DNA of 64,000 nucleotides. Origin: Macrotis lagotis (lineage: Eukaryota > Chordata > Mammalia > Peramelemorphia > Peramelidae). How positions within the stretch are numbered: position 1 is the stretch's first letter; every line of letters starts with the position of its first letter. The stretch covers positions 224,269,258 through 224,333,257 of the forward strand of contig NC_133666.1 of the NCBI RefSeq assembly GCF_037893015.1, given 5' to 3'. The notes under the pieces are model-generated. The model made no database searches, had not been told where the DNA came from, and worked only from the letters and a program-made list of their open reading frames with translations. Shown in pieces: positions 49,452-61,030 of this stretch. A program made the translations under genes and the position numbers.

Positions 49452-49740
49452 GTTTATAACAAAAATCTATAAAAAATAGAATGTAAGACAAAAAAAAAAG
49501 TCAAGATCACATATAAAATGTGATCTTCGCTTAACACTGATCGATGTCTTTGCCGTGCAAAAAAAGGTTTGCAGGCGGGATCAGTGCATTCTCTACAAAT
49601 AGTTCATTGAGATTTCTTAAAAAGTCACAGCAGTGGATGCTGCTAGCTCCTAGTTCTCAGATCAGTGGTCTCCGTACAAAGACGGGTGGCTACAGCTTGC
49701 CAGCTCACTTTAAAACCAGCTTTGTGAAAAACAACCCCAC
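49452..49740 (-). promoter_or_regulatory. ARRDC3: ARRDC3 5' leader with three tiny uORFs and a hairpin
   Basis: Sequence directly upstream of the ATG with no intervening acceptor needed. Reading toward the gene there are three upstream ATGs: 49607 (ATGAACTATTTGTAG, four codons), 49589 (ATGCACTGA, two codons) and 49512 (ATGTGA, start directly followed by stop). The last lies in a perfect inverted repeat (49503-49512 with 49518-49527). All three are in the transcript only if transcription starts above 49607, which promoter motifs near 49.74-49.89 kb support. Confidence 0.6.
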
Positions 49741-49960
49741 AGCGCATGCGCACGGCTCTGCTGCTTTTTCGGCCCCCTCCCTCGCGTCGCTCTTCCTCTC
49801 TGGTACAGTAGGTGTAGAACAGAAGGAAGAAGACTGCTCCGGACCCGGCGCCCGACCTGACTCCTCTGCATGGAGGGCTCCGATTGGTGGGCAGCCTACC
49901 GTAAACCTCCAAAAGTGGGGCAGCAGGCCTTGCTACCGAGCACACTCTAATAGCGGCGCT
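49741..49960 (-). promoter_or_regulatory. ARRDC3: Probable ARRDC3 promoter
   Basis: GC- and CpG-enriched segment just upstream of the leader. It holds a palindromic GCGCATGCGC (49742-49751), a consensus NRF1 site, and an inverted CCAAT box in good NF-Y context (attgg at 49883-49887). No TATA box is evident. Start site not determined. Confidence 0.6.
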
Positions 49961-50112
49961 GGAGGGAGGGTGGCAGGAGGGGGGGGCACGAGGGGACGTG
50001 CTTGAGGGCTGGGCTGAAACGTGCTCCCCGGGAGCCACCGGGGAAGGAAGATGGGGGCCGGGGGAGGGGAGAAACCTGTTGGGCCGACCCTTACAGCATG
50101 ATCGAATCAGCC

Positions 50113-50316
50113 TCGGGAGAAATTGCAAGAATAATAATAACAATAATAATAAAAGTTCCGGGAGAAATGGCAATAATAATAATAATCAGAAATTGCAATA
50201 ATAATAATAATCAATTTCAGGAGAAATTGCAACAATAATAATAATAATAATAATAATAATCAATTTCAGGAGAAATTGCTATACCAATGCTAATACTAAT
50301 AATACTATATAAACAA
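50113..50316. repeat. (AAT)n minisatellite with hairpin spacers
   Basis: Repeating pattern of CAATTTCAGGAGAAATTG-like blocks (themselves inverted repeats CAATTTC/GAAATTG) separated by (AAT)n runs of varying length. Four blocks are visible. Lies a few hundred bp upstream of the ARRDC3 promoter. Confidence 0.9.
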
Positions 50317-50467
50317 GCCCAAGGCTTGAGAATCAGGGTGAATGGCCAGATGCGGGGAGGATGGGCTGGAAACTTCGCGAGTCTCTGGTGCTGCTCAGGA
50401 CAGGGTGAAAAGTGAGTCAGTGGAGGCCGGAGGAGCCCGGTCTTTCCCTAGAGACGATTGCCATGGA

Positions 50468-50497
50468 CTAGAGAGAGAGAGAGAGAGAGAGAGAGAG
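50468..50497. repeat. (GA)n microsatellite
   Basis: About 30 bp of GA upstream of ARRDC3. Confidence 0.95.
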
Positions 50498-50499
50498 CC

Positions 50500-52435
50500 A
50501 GCCGCTTGGTTCTGCAGGGCTCTGTGTGGCAGCAGCTGTCCTCTCCATCTCTAAACTCCATTGTGATGAAAAACAACCAACAACCAAGCCATTTCTATGA
50601 CGACTGTAGGGGGGGAAAAAAAAGGGCTGACCACTTCCTTAGAAGAAAGAGTCCTGTTGAAAGAAACCACCTCCAAGCCCAGTGTTGAGGCTCTGACATG
50701 ATGTCCTGAGAGGCTTCCAAGAATTGTCTGGTTTTTCAAAAATGAAACCTTGGAAAAGACAGTGTGACCTAGTGTTTATTTAGACATACTGTTTACCACA
50801 AGAATAAAACACTGTAGGGAGACAGATTTAAAAAAAAATCCTAATTTTAGATTAGAAGACATTTAAACCTAGGTTTTTTTGTTTTTTTAAAGCACCTATG
50901 TGGTTTGGAAGGCCTTGAATTATTCAGCAAGTGGATGAATTCTCCATGATCATCTTCAGGGTATTAGATGATTGTTCCCATTTTTTTTTTCAGGAATGTA
51001 GATTCTCATTGAGCTACCAAGACTTTCATAATCTAGAATGCTTGATTCCCTGAAACATTATTAAGAAAAAGTCTTCAGAATTAAAATTTAGCTCTAATGA
51101 AGTCCAAGAAAGTAATAAGCTACTGAGGATATTAACTCAATATCAGGTAAGTTTATGAAAAAAATAGTATTTCTAATTTATGTTAATCTCTCCTCCCTTT
51201 TTCCTTTTTGCATTTAACTAAAAAAATGTGTAACTAAAATCATCATGCACTTTGATCATCTTTTCTACATCTATATTTCTATATTTTAGATTTTTTTTTT
51301 TAGTGTAGCATATCTATATAAATTGAGTAGACAGTATCAGTTCTGCTGACCAGTTCTTTCTGAAAGATAGAAATAGACTATAGCTTAATCTATTTCTTGT
51401 CACTGCATCTTGGCTATACATATATTACTATTTTTTTTTAATCCATTAAAGGGACTAGGACTTGATACATAAAGTGAAGAGACAGCACTGGTTTGAATTA
51501 TAATTTCATTTGTGACTTTGGGCCAATCTTTTAAATATTCTGGCCTCAGATTTCTAGTCTACAAACTGAGGGACCTGGACTAGATAGGCCTTAAATTTCC
51601 ATCCAGCTCAAAATCTTAATTTATGAATTTATGGTTTCAATGACTCCTTTGACCTAGGACTGGACATAAGGCACTGATGGAGAATGATATAGTGGAACCA
51701 GCTTCCTAGACAAAGTCAAAACATTTAGGACATACTCCTGAATTCTATTCTCATGAACTGTGTGACTGTATATAATTCATTTTTAAAGTAACCTGTACAA
51801 TGGGACCAAACTATCTCTACTCTGCTTCCCAAATTTTTTGTGAAGAAAGTGGTTCCCAAACTTAAAAGTTTACATACTTTCATAAACTTTCAAAGTCTTA
51901 ATAAATGTTTGCTGAATTGTTAATTTCGACAGTCATGTTCAGAATGATAGGTCCTTTTTTCTTAGGAGGAAAAATATATATCTTCTCTTGGTTGACACCT
52001 GGTGGAAATTCTACTGGTCTCAAAATTCTTTTAAGGTTAGCCTAGACTAGAGTACAAATAATACTTGTGTTTCTCCGCCACCTAGTGGTAATGATACTGA
52101 ACATACCAAAATGCTTACTTCACCAGCTTCCACAATTATAATAATGAAAAAAAAGTACTGTACAGTATGAGAAAGACCCTAGTGCTAGTTAGCATTTTAC
52201 AAGTTTATGTTATCTATGGCTGCATATTTCAGAGCTTGTAAATAAATTTTCTCTATGAAATTACAAATATTTCTGAAAAACCAAACATTATAAGACCATG
52301 GTTAAAAATTAAGAGCCAGAAACATCTATAAGTGGTTCAATAACTTTAACACATATATATGTACAATTTATATTTTTGATTTTATATGATCCCTAATATT
52401 ACCCCCAATATATATCCTTAATATTAATAATCCTC
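50500..52435. other. No gene seen
   Basis: AT-rich sequence upstream of ARRDC3. MIR-like SINE on the plus strand at 51478-51640 (actttgggccaatcttttaa, ggacctggactagatagg). Confidence 0.6.
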
Positions 52436-52439
52436 CTAT

Positions 52440-52860
52440 TCATACTTTTAGTTTCAATAAATTACCAATATTTCTTTTTAAATCAGATTGGCTAAAGGCT
52501 TATCAATTTTGTTCATATTTTCAAAGAACAGTCTTTTTAGTTTTGTTCATTATTTTTTTAAATTTTTTTTTCAAAGCAATGGGGTTAAAAGTGACTTGCC
52601 CAAGGTCACACAGCTAGGTAATTATTAATTGTCTGAGTTCAAATTTGAACTCAGGTCCTTCTGACTAGCTGCCCCTGTTTATTAGTTCTATAATATTTTT
52701 GGTTCCCAATTTATTTCTTCTCTATTCTTTTATCTTTTATTCTGTACTTATTTAGGATTTGATTATTTGTTGCTTTTAATAATATCTGGTTGTTTGCCTT
52801 TTGTTTTGAGTTTTATTTTTTTTGTTTACAAAAATGCTTTTCATAATGCCAAAGAAATAC
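52440..52860 (-). mobile_element. LINE-1 ORF2 relic
   Basis: tatcaattttgttcatattt, tcaaagaacagtctttttag are antisense L1 ORF2 landmarks. Interrupted by the SINE at 52553-52675. Confidence 0.6.
52553..52675 (-). mobile_element. WSINE1-like SINE, internally deleted
   Basis: Minus copy lacking about 28 bp near its head (tctgact joins to agctgcccc). Flanked by TGTTCATTA (52544-52552) and TGTTTATTA (52676-52684). Confidence 0.85.
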
Positions 52861-52936
52861 TAAATTACTTGTTTACTTGTTAAATTACTAAATTGCTTCT
52901 CCACTAACACTTTAACTTCTGAAGGATTTTATGCAC

Positions 52937-53170
52937 TTACCTACTACTTAATACTTGCTCTTTCTTCAGAGGACTTTTCTCTTGCATGGTTTTCTGGTAA
53001 GAGAGATTACATGAATTATAATAAGGTTCATTTTTGCTTCTCTCTTTCCGCTTGTTCCAGGGGCTAAAACTACAAAATCCTGCTGCTTCATTCAGAGTTT
53101 CTTTAAAATCCACGTCTACTTTTTCCATTTCTTGTGAAACAATATTTATCCGAGGTTTGGATGTCTTCTT
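52937..53170 (-). pseudogene. Coding-like orphan ORF of unknown origin
   Basis: 77 open codons on the minus strand, from after an in-frame TGA at 53173-53171 to TAA at 52939-52937. The translation (KKTSKPRINIVSQEMEKVDV... to KEQVLSS) is Lys/Ser/Glu-rich and unlike simple-sequence noise. It ends at AG|GTAAGTGC, a near-perfect splice donor, with the TAA formed only by reading through it. Upstream there is no good acceptor and two in-frame stops, so it may be a decayed exon or retrocopy. I do not recognise the family. Confidence 0.35.
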
Positions 53171-53229
53171 TCATGGTATGGCAGTTCTTTCCCTTCAGGA
53201 CTTCTTGCCCAAATTATCCACCATCTAGG

Positions 53230-53890
53230 CAGTTTAAAATGCCACAGACAGAATAATTTTAATCATTATGTTATCCTTCTCCAATAGCTTCACTCGGTCC
53301 TTTTTGTTTTTTTGTTTTTGCATAAGTTTAAGCTATTCATATTCACCGGCAAGTCTTTTCCTCTACTACACCCCATCCTACAACTCATGTGTCATCTCCT
53401 CCTACTCATCTGCTAACTCTCTGTACTCCTGTCAAGCTCATCTTTCTGCCCCCTTTGTTAACTTGTCCCTGTGCATAGTTACATGCTGCTTCCTGTCCTC
53501 AGAACAACCTCCCACTGCTGCAAGTTACCTCCTTTCCCTTCGGAACACCCATCCTCTAGACTCACTTCTGGCCAGCAAGCTGAAAAAAGAAGTAGAGGTT
53601 CCAGTGAGATAATATTTATAAAGAATTTGATGCAACATCTTTTATACAGCAGGCCTGTCAAAGATTCTTATTCCTTTCCCTTCCCCCCAGGCTAATTTGC
53701 GAACCTGCACACAGGTCCATTTAGATAAATTAATTATTTTAAACTATTTTTTTCTGCTTATATAGAAGACTGAATGATGAGCAAATCTTTTTAAATTTTA
53801 TATTTACTATCTTGGTTGAAGTATATTTGGGAAATTATTCATAAAAGAATCATGATTTAAGAGCTTCTTAATTTCTATTTCCCTAAAGGT
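53230..53890. other. No gene assigned
   Basis: Pyrimidine-rich plus strand. A 114-codon Ser/Cys/Tyr-rich frame (53268-53612) reads like a translated pyrimidine tract, not a protein. Confidence 0.5.
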
Positions 53891-53896
53891 CTCGTC

Positions 53897-54125
53897 TGGT
53901 AGGTCATACAGTAGAAAGAGTACAGGCCATGGAGTCAGGATGATCTGAGTTCAAATGTGACCTCAAGCACTTTCTAGCTGTGTGACCCCGGGCAAGTCAC
54001 TTAAGCTTTGTTGCTTCAGTTCTTCATCTGTATGATGAGCTGGAGAAGGAAATGACAAACTACCACCAATATCTTTGCCAAGAAAACCCCAAATGAGGTC
54101 ACAGAGTCAAATATGATTGAAATGA
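53897..54125 (+). mobile_element. CORE-SINE (MAR1/MIR type), full-length
   Basis: gtaggtcatacagtagaaag head, gtgaccccgggcaagtcact core, gatgagctggagaaggaaat, tgccaagaaaaccccaaatg and gtcaaatatgattgaaatga tail. Confidence 0.88.
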
Positions 54126-54129
54126 CTAC

Positions 54130-54320
54130 TAGCTAAAATATTACATATAGCACTTTTCATTTGTTATCTTATTTGATCCTTACAGCAACTTTGGGAGATG
54201 ATTGTTATTATTATGATCCTCATTTATAGCCTGGGAAACTGAGGTAAACATAGATTAAGTGACTTGCCCAAGGTCACACCAATCTAGGCCCTGTGCTCTA
54301 TCCACTGTATCATATAACTG
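54130..54320 (-). repeat. MIR
   Basis: ttatttgatccttacagcaa, atgatcctcatttatagcct, aagtgacttgcccaaggtca. Confidence 0.82.
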
Positions 54321-54344
54321 TTGCAGATAATGCAAAAATTAAGA

Positions 54345-54465
54345 GCAGGGGCAGTTAGGTGGTGAGGAAAATCCGGCCACAGACAAATTAATAATTACCT
54401 AGCTGTGTGATCTTGGGCAAGTCATTTGACCCCATTGCCTTGCAAAAACCAAAAAATAAAAATAA
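54345..54465 (+). mobile_element. WSINE1-like SINE, promoter half deleted
   Basis: Head ggggcagttaggtggtg joins to aaaatccggccacagacaaa, so much of the tRNA-like part is gone. The tail from taataattacctagctgtgt is complete. Confidence 0.85.
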
Positions 54466-55374
54466 AAGAGCTAATGACAGCATAAAAATTTTAAAAGTAG
54501 ATCTGTGATTTTGTTAGTATAGGAAACTTCCAGTGAGGAACTTCTTTCATCAGTGCAAATTGTCCTCTTTTCTGCAATTTCTAGTAATTAGAAAGTAGGC
54601 TAGGGTGTGAAGGAATTAAGTGAATTGTCCAGAGTCCCTTTACCAGTATGTCACAAGTTGAATCTACGTTTTTTTCTTTGTATAGCTTGTTGGAGATTGC
54701 AAAGTACATAAACTAAAAAAAATATTAAGTAGAAGCTTCGATAGAACTACTTTAGTTATGATATTCAAGTCTTTTAAAATTATATTAGTATTAGATATTA
54801 TTCTAGAGAAAGACAATTCTGACTTATTTCACACAAAACCACTGAAATTGGAGAAATCTTACTAGTAACTGAGATGTAAAGACCCATTTAAACTCTTCAT
54901 TCATCCTTGCTAGGAGTTCAGAGGTAAAATTTTGTTTTGTAAAGTTAAAAGTGGGATTGTACACTTGCATATTTCTTAGCTGTGTTGTTCAACAGTTTTT
55001 TATGGCTCCAACTTTTTATATTCTTTACAAATTCCACAAATGTTAGGTGTTTTGTTAGTTAGACAAGTGAGACTGATGTTGACCTTACGACTTGAAAATA
55101 TAATAATTAAAATTTTAACTCAGGTTAGTTTCATTTTTATTCTTCTTCATTAAAAAAATAAAATTGGAATAATCAACTCTTCAATGACTTGAATAACAGG
55201 TTGTGAGAAAGTTCCTGTTTTTGGGAGTCCTGGGAGATCCTGAAAGGAGGCTTGGACAACATCATCCCTTCCTTTCTGTAAATTACCATGAATAGTATTA
55301 TTCCCTTGCTGTAATTAATCCCCAGAAGAAAAAAGAAACCAGTTATTATATTCTATCAGGGGAAGCAATACATT

Positions 55375-55423
55375 CTTCCATCCATCCACCCATCCTTCCA
55401 TCCATCCGTCCATCCACCCACAT
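55375..55423. repeat. (CCAT)n tetranucleotide repeat
   Basis: Imperfect ccatccatccacccatcctt array. Confidence 0.93.
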
Positions 55424-55439
55424 GTGTATATCAGGGAAT

Positions 55440-56115
55440 ATGAAATACTTAAAAGGTGATTTTTGTGGTGAGGCACTAGCAATTAGAGGAATTAAGAAAG
55501 GCTTCATAGAGAAGATGGTACTTGAGCTGATTCTTGAAGAAAGTAGGGATTTTTCAGAGGTCTGGTGGTGAGGAAAAAGTACAATCTGCAGAAACTGGTG
55601 CAAAAACTTGGGGATAGGAGATATGGCTAAATGGTGCCAAGTCTGGAGTGAGGAATACCTGAGTTCAATTCTGACCTTAGACATTTACTAGTTTAGTAAC
55701 TCTGGCCAAGTCATTTAACTTTTGTTTGCCTCAGTTTTTTAATCTGTAAATAGGGATAATATTAGTACTTACCTCCTGGGTTTATCTTAAGGATGAAATG
55801 AAGATAGAATTGTAATGTGCTTAGTCTGGTGCCTTGCTCATGAAAATTGCTATATAAATAATTATAGGCTGCTATATAAAGAGATGGTCTAAAGCATTCC
55901 TTCCATTCTCCCTGCACATTCTATCCCTGCCCCCTTAGTAAACACTATATAAATGTTGGCTATTTTCATTATTTATTATGAGTAGCAGTATAGTAGCCAG
56001 GATGAACAGGTATAATGTGTATTAAGTCTGGAAAGATAGGTTGAGAGCTGGGGTGAAGAGATTTAAATGCCAAACAGTATAGTTTGTATTTTATCCTAGA
56101 GGCTCAGAAAAAGGG
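55440..56115 (+). repeat. Unclassified interspersed family, copy 4, split by a MIR
   Basis: First part 55440-55610 (gaattaagaaaggcttcata, acttgagctgattcttgaag). A MIR-like SINE at 55614-55870 follows. The second part is at about 55980-56115 (taagtctggaaagataggtt, agatttaaatgccaaacagt). Confidence 0.6.
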
Positions 56116-56177
56116 ACTTTAAACCAGTTACACAGTTCCTAAAGCAAAAGAGTTGGGATTTGGCTCCAGATTTTCCA

Positions 56178-56317
56178 TTTTTGCAAGGCAAATGGGGTTA
56201 AGTGGCTTGCCCAAGGCCACACAGCTAGGTAATTATTAAGTGTCTGAGACCACATTTGAACCCAGGTACTCCTGACTCTACGCTGGTGCTTTATCCACTA
56301 CGCCACCTAGCCACCCC
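56178..56317 (-). mobile_element. WSINE1-like SINE
   Basis: Minus copy, gcaaggcaaatggggttaag to cacctagccacccc. Confidence 0.9.
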
Positions 56318-56329
56318 TTCTCTTTTTTT

Positions 56330-59080
56330 TTTTTCAGTCCTTTCGTTTGCTCTAATATTTCTTGCCCTCTCATGGAGTCTTTGGTTTCTGTTTGGTCTGT
56401 TCTAGTTCTCAGAGAACACTATATTCCTTTCGATTCTAAGCTATTTGTTCTTTTAATTATTTCCTTCAGAGTTTTTATTTCATTTTTCTTTCTTCATTTC
56501 TTTCAAATATCTGTTTTTTTCCCCCTTTAAATCTTTGTTGAAGTTGTTAGAGAACAGCTTTTTGAAGAATTAAGGGACAGTGGGGAAGATTTGCAGCAAT
56601 ATTTTTGTAATTTTGGTGTTTTCTTTGATTTTTCTTCTCTCCAGCCAGAGCCAGGCTCTACTTCCTGCTGAAATTTTGGCTGGCTATTTGGATTCACCTT
56701 TAGTCTCTTGGGTTCTTGCACTGACCTCTGCCTTTTTGAGCTTCTGAGCATTGGATCTTCAGGGTCTTCTTTCTCTTCTGTTTCAGGACAGTTATTAGGA
56801 ACCTCACAGGCCTTGGTCTGAATGCTTGCCACACTTTGCTAGTCAGCATTTTATGAATGGCTGCTCCTGTTCCCTGAGGCTTCTAAGAGCTCCATCTTGA
56901 GGCTTTCTGACTGCCCAGGAATTTTTTCATGGGAGCTCTTTAGATCTTCCTGACTTTGGACACAACCTTATAAGGTGCAGGTTTCCTATTAGGTGGGAAG
57001 ACCATGTTATACTGTCATTAATTTGATGGAGGGCTCCCATTTGGCTTCTGACTGATTTTTTTATACAGTTCTGTAATGGAATAAATAACATATTCTAATT
57101 TCTTTTTGAATTTCTTTGGACAGGAGCTCCAAAAAAACTTTGGAGTTTGATTGGAATAGGTATATGGGAGCTATGAGGTCTGTCTTTTTCCAGGCAAGTA
57201 TCTTGGCAGAAATTTATAATGATAACATTTCATTTTTGTTGTTGATGTAATATTGTATTTGTTTTATAATTCATGGTCCACTTTCTTCTATTCTCCTACA
57301 TCAACCCCATCCCTCACCTCAGTTGAGAACACAAGAAAAATATGATTCATTACCAACATATATGGTCAATCAAAATAGATTCTGCATTGGTCCTGTCTGA
57401 TGGCATTACTTTTTGGAATATCACATTCCAAATTTTCCACACCTTTATAGTAGTGCTGCTAAATCTTATGGGATTCTAATTTTGGTTCCTTGGTTTTTTT
57501 CTTTCTTACTGGTTGTTTAAGAATTTTTCCTGGCCATAAAGAATTTTTTCTGTGACTTGGAATCTTTGGATTTTTGTCTGTGATGTTCCTGAGAATTTTC
57601 AATTTGGAGTTTCTTTTAAGAAGTGATGGAGGTACGGCTAGGTGGCGCAGTGGATAAAGCACCACCCTGGAGTCAGGAGTACCTGGGTTCAAATCTGGTC
57701 TTAGACACTTAATAATTACCTAGCTGTGTGGCTTTGGGCAAGCCACTTAACCCCAATTGCCTTGCAAAAAACTTAAAAAAAAAAAAGAAATGATGGGCAT
57801 GTATTTTTGTTCTGTTTCCACTCTATCCCCATTTCCAAGAGATCTGGGCAGTTTTTTTTAATGACTTCTTAAAAATAGGATGTATAGGCTTTTTTTTCTC
57901 TTTTTTTTTTGATCCTGGTGTTCAGATAGTCCAAGGATTATTCAATGTTTTCTCCTTGATCTGTTTTCTAGGTTAATTTTTTCCTTACATTTTTCTCTTT
58001 TTTTTTTCAGACTTCTGATTTTGTTTTATAATTTATTTGTTACCTCATTTAGACATTGGTTTTTATTTGAGCCATTCTAATTTTCAGGGAGTCTGTTATT
58101 TGCACAAGATTTTGTATCTCTTATGCCAAACTTCTAATTCCCTTTTTAGTTCTTTCTTCTATAGTTTTTGTTTCCATTTTAATTTTTCTGTAAGTGTTCT
58201 TATTCCATTTATTTAAAAAAAATCACATTTTTAACTTAAAAAAACCCCAAATAAATAATCAAAAATCTTTTGCTTCATCTCTTCCAGGAATTTTAGTTAA
58301 AACTGCCCAAACTATGTTTTTTTTTTTTTCTGAGACTTTGCTTGTGGACAATTTGGAGTCATTCTCTTTTTCTGTGTCTGTGCCTTGAGCATCTCTCTTA
58401 CCACAATAATTCATTATGGTAGAGTTCTTTTTTTGTTTGTCCATTCTTTCAACCATCTTCCTGAGTATGAATTTGATAGGAGGACTGGGCTTTGCAACAC
58501 TTATGGAGGGAAGGTCTGGAATGGTTCTGCTGCTGTTTTCTTGGGTTAGTGAATGTCATACTATTCCAGGATCTCAGGAACAGACTAGGGATCTGCAAGC
58601 TCTCAGTGCTCTCAGAGTATTCTGATGCAGGGCAAAGGCTTATTGCTACCTCCTTGATTTGTGCTCTTCAAGTCTTTGACCCAGGTTTGAGCCAGCTTTG
58701 TTGGTTCAGAGTGACAGAATTGTAGGCTCCCCTTTGGTCTCAGATTCCTGCCTTGGCCATAGTTCTTGGTTTGAGAGCCCCTGGAGAATGGAAACAAGAA
58801 CTAGGATCTTTAATTGAGACCCTGCTTTATGTCTGAGCCACATGTTGATGTTGTTCCTTTCTCCAGGGCCTTTCAAACCAAAGTCAGCCTTCCGTATATA
58901 GCTACCCATCTCACTCCAAAAAGATCACTTCCAGTTCTTTTTGGAGAAGTTTCTGGAACAGAACTCAAAGTCTACCTCCTACCACATTTCAGTCTTGACC
59001 TTACCTCCTCTATGCTAGTAGCATTTTTAGAGGGGAAATTTAATTATGGTTTTGATAGTGGTTTTTGGAAATATTTGTAG
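56330..59080 (-). mobile_element. Possible LINE-type relic, minus strand
   Basis: T-rich plus strand. Reverse frames at 56527-56832 and 57459-57692 are Lys/Ser/Pro-rich and polar, the look of a LINE 5' region or ORF1 relic. No defining motif was recognised, and 57000-57450 is featureless. A WSINE1-like SINE inserted at 57630. Confidence 0.3.
57630..57784 (+). mobile_element. WSINE1-like SINE
   Basis: Full-length plus copy. Target duplication aagaagtgatgg (57618-57629) and aagaaatgatgg (57785-57796), one mismatch. Confidence 0.93.
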
Positions 59081-59564
59081 GATTCAAATTAGGCAGCTAT
59101 ATTCTTTAACTTTTTAGATTACTTTTGGAGGATTTAGACTAAATTATTTCCAGTCCTATTTTTCTATTAATTTAATGATCTGCTAGAAAGCCCAAAGTAG
59201 GAAGTTTCACTGTCCATGTTTTGCTTTCTTGAATGACCTGATTTTTTTCTGTGAAAAGCTTTGGTTGATGACCACAAGGGACAGTGGTCTCTTAAGAGCA
59301 TCCATTGGGCTAGTGGTCTATTAACTTTTCCCCCTTCCCTAGCCCACAAGAAGGAGCAGATTCTAATTAGACCCTCATATCCTGGATGTCTAATGAATTT
59401 TACAAGAAGTAAAACTTTATATAGTAATAATAAAATCCACTTTTTGATATGTTCTGATTTCAAATGATTAAGCATTATGGGAATACCACAATTTTTTTGG
59501 ATCAAATTCATATCAATGTCTTAATAGTTTTTATGTTAAAGATTTTAGCCCATGGTTGTTTTTT

Positions 59565-59714
59565 CTTTTTTGTTTTTTTGCAAGGCAATGGGATTAAGTG
59601 TCTTGCCCAAGGTCACACAGCTAGGTAATTATTAAGTATTAGAGGTCAAATTTGAACTCAGGTTCTCCTGAATCTAGGGGCAGTGCCCTATCCATTGTGT
59701 CACCTAGCTTCCCT
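59565..59714 (-). mobile_element. WSINE1-like SINE
   Basis: Minus copy, gcaaggcaatgggattaagt to cacctagcttccc, moderately diverged. Confidence 0.88.
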
Positions 59715-59724
59715 TCATAGTTCT

Positions 59725-59935
59725 TATAGTAGTACCTTAGAGACTAGAACCAGAAGAGACCTCAGGTCCCCCCACTTCAGGCCACTCCTGTTTAATGGAT
59801 GAGAATGTTGAGGCCCAGAGAGATGAAGTGACTTGACTAAGGTCACACAGCTAGAAAGCATTAGGAGTAGGATTTAAAGGCAGATATTTAGACTTCAGAG
59901 TCTGTGTCCTTTTCACTGAAGCATGCTACCTCCCT
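59725..59935 (-). repeat. MIR/THER-like SINE
   Basis: gaatgttgaggcccagagag, aaggtcacacagctagaaag. Confidence 0.7.
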
Positions 59936-59970
59936 TACATGCAACTTAAACTCCCAGCTCTTTATACTAA

Positions 59971-60210
59971 TGTTAGTGCTGTTCAGTCATTTTAGTCATG
60001 CCTGACTCTTTGATCTCATCTGGGCTTTTCTTTGCAAAGATACTGCAGTGGTTTGCCATTTTCTTCCCCAGATCATTTTACAGAAGAGGAAACTAATTTA
60101 AATAGGACCAAATGACTTGTCAAGGGTCATACAGTTAGTGTCTGGATTTGAACTCAGGTCTTTCTGATTCCAGGATTGATACTCTATCCATTATGTCATG
60201 TGGCTGCCCT
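59971..60210 (-). mobile_element. CORE-SINE (MAR1/MIR type)
   Basis: cattttagtcatgcctgact, gtggtttgccattttcttcc, gatttgaactcaggtctttc. Confidence 0.85.
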
Positions 60211-60955
60211 TGTTATTACTGCTTTACAATGCAAATTGAGATCTGGTACTGCTAGGCCACTGTCCACTTTTTTTTATTGATTCTCTTGATATTCTTCACT
60301 TTTTATTCTTCCAAATAAATTTTGTTATTATTTTTTCTGTTTCTGTAAAATATATTTTTTTTGGTAGTAATAGTATAGCACTGAATCAGTAAATTAATTT
60401 GGTTTGAATCTTCAATTTTTCATATTGGCTGTACCTACCTGTGGATTATTAATATTTCTCTATAGTTTAGATCTGACTTCATTTGTGAAAAAGTATTTTG
60501 TCATCGTGTTCATATAGTTTCTGAGTTTGGACAGATAGAGTCTCAAGTATTTTGTATTATCTACATTTATTTTAAATGGAATTTCTTTATTTCTTCCTTT
60601 TTTGTTGTTAATATATACATAACATGCTGATAATTTATATCAGTTTATTCTGTATCTTGCAACTGTCAAAGTTCTTAATTGTTTCAACTAGTTTTTTAGT
60701 TGATTCTCTGGGATGCTATAAGTCTATGATCATGTTATCTACAAAGAATTAGTTTGTTTTCTTATTATCTATTCTAATTCTTTTGGCATGTTTTCTTTTA
60801 CTTCTCATTGCTATAAGTAGCATTTCTAGTAGAATATTGAATGATAGTGGTGATAATGGACAGCCTTGCTTCTCCTTTGATCTTATTGGGAAGGCATCTA
60901 AGTTTATCCTCATTAGAGAAAATATTTGCTGATGGTTTTATGTATTGCAGATTGT

Positions 60956-61030
60956 TGTTTGTCCTTGATTCTCATAGAGGACCATGACATCAAGAAGGTG
61001 ATGCCATGATTTGTAACTGAATATTATTTT
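60956..61030 (-). mobile_element. Long-tailed CORE-SINE, 3' end only
   Basis: ttgtccttgattctcataga, gatgccatgatttgtaact, a 75-bp 5'-truncated copy within the L1. Confidence 0.6.

Noticed and set aside
49544-50173. Open frames of 153 codons (+) and 176 codons (-) over the ARRDC3 promoter
   Set aside because: They overlap the leader, promoter and a microsatellite. Composition follows the GC-rich DNA and no family is recognisable.
53268-53612. 114-codon frame rich in Ser, Tyr, Cys and Phe
   Set aside because: It is a translated pyrimidine tract. The hydrophobic runs come from TTT/TCT repeats.
56527-57692. Minus-strand Lys/Ser/Pro-rich frames as a host gene
   Set aside because: Broken by stops and a SINE, with no conserved motif. 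A LINE-type relic is more likely, though not shown.
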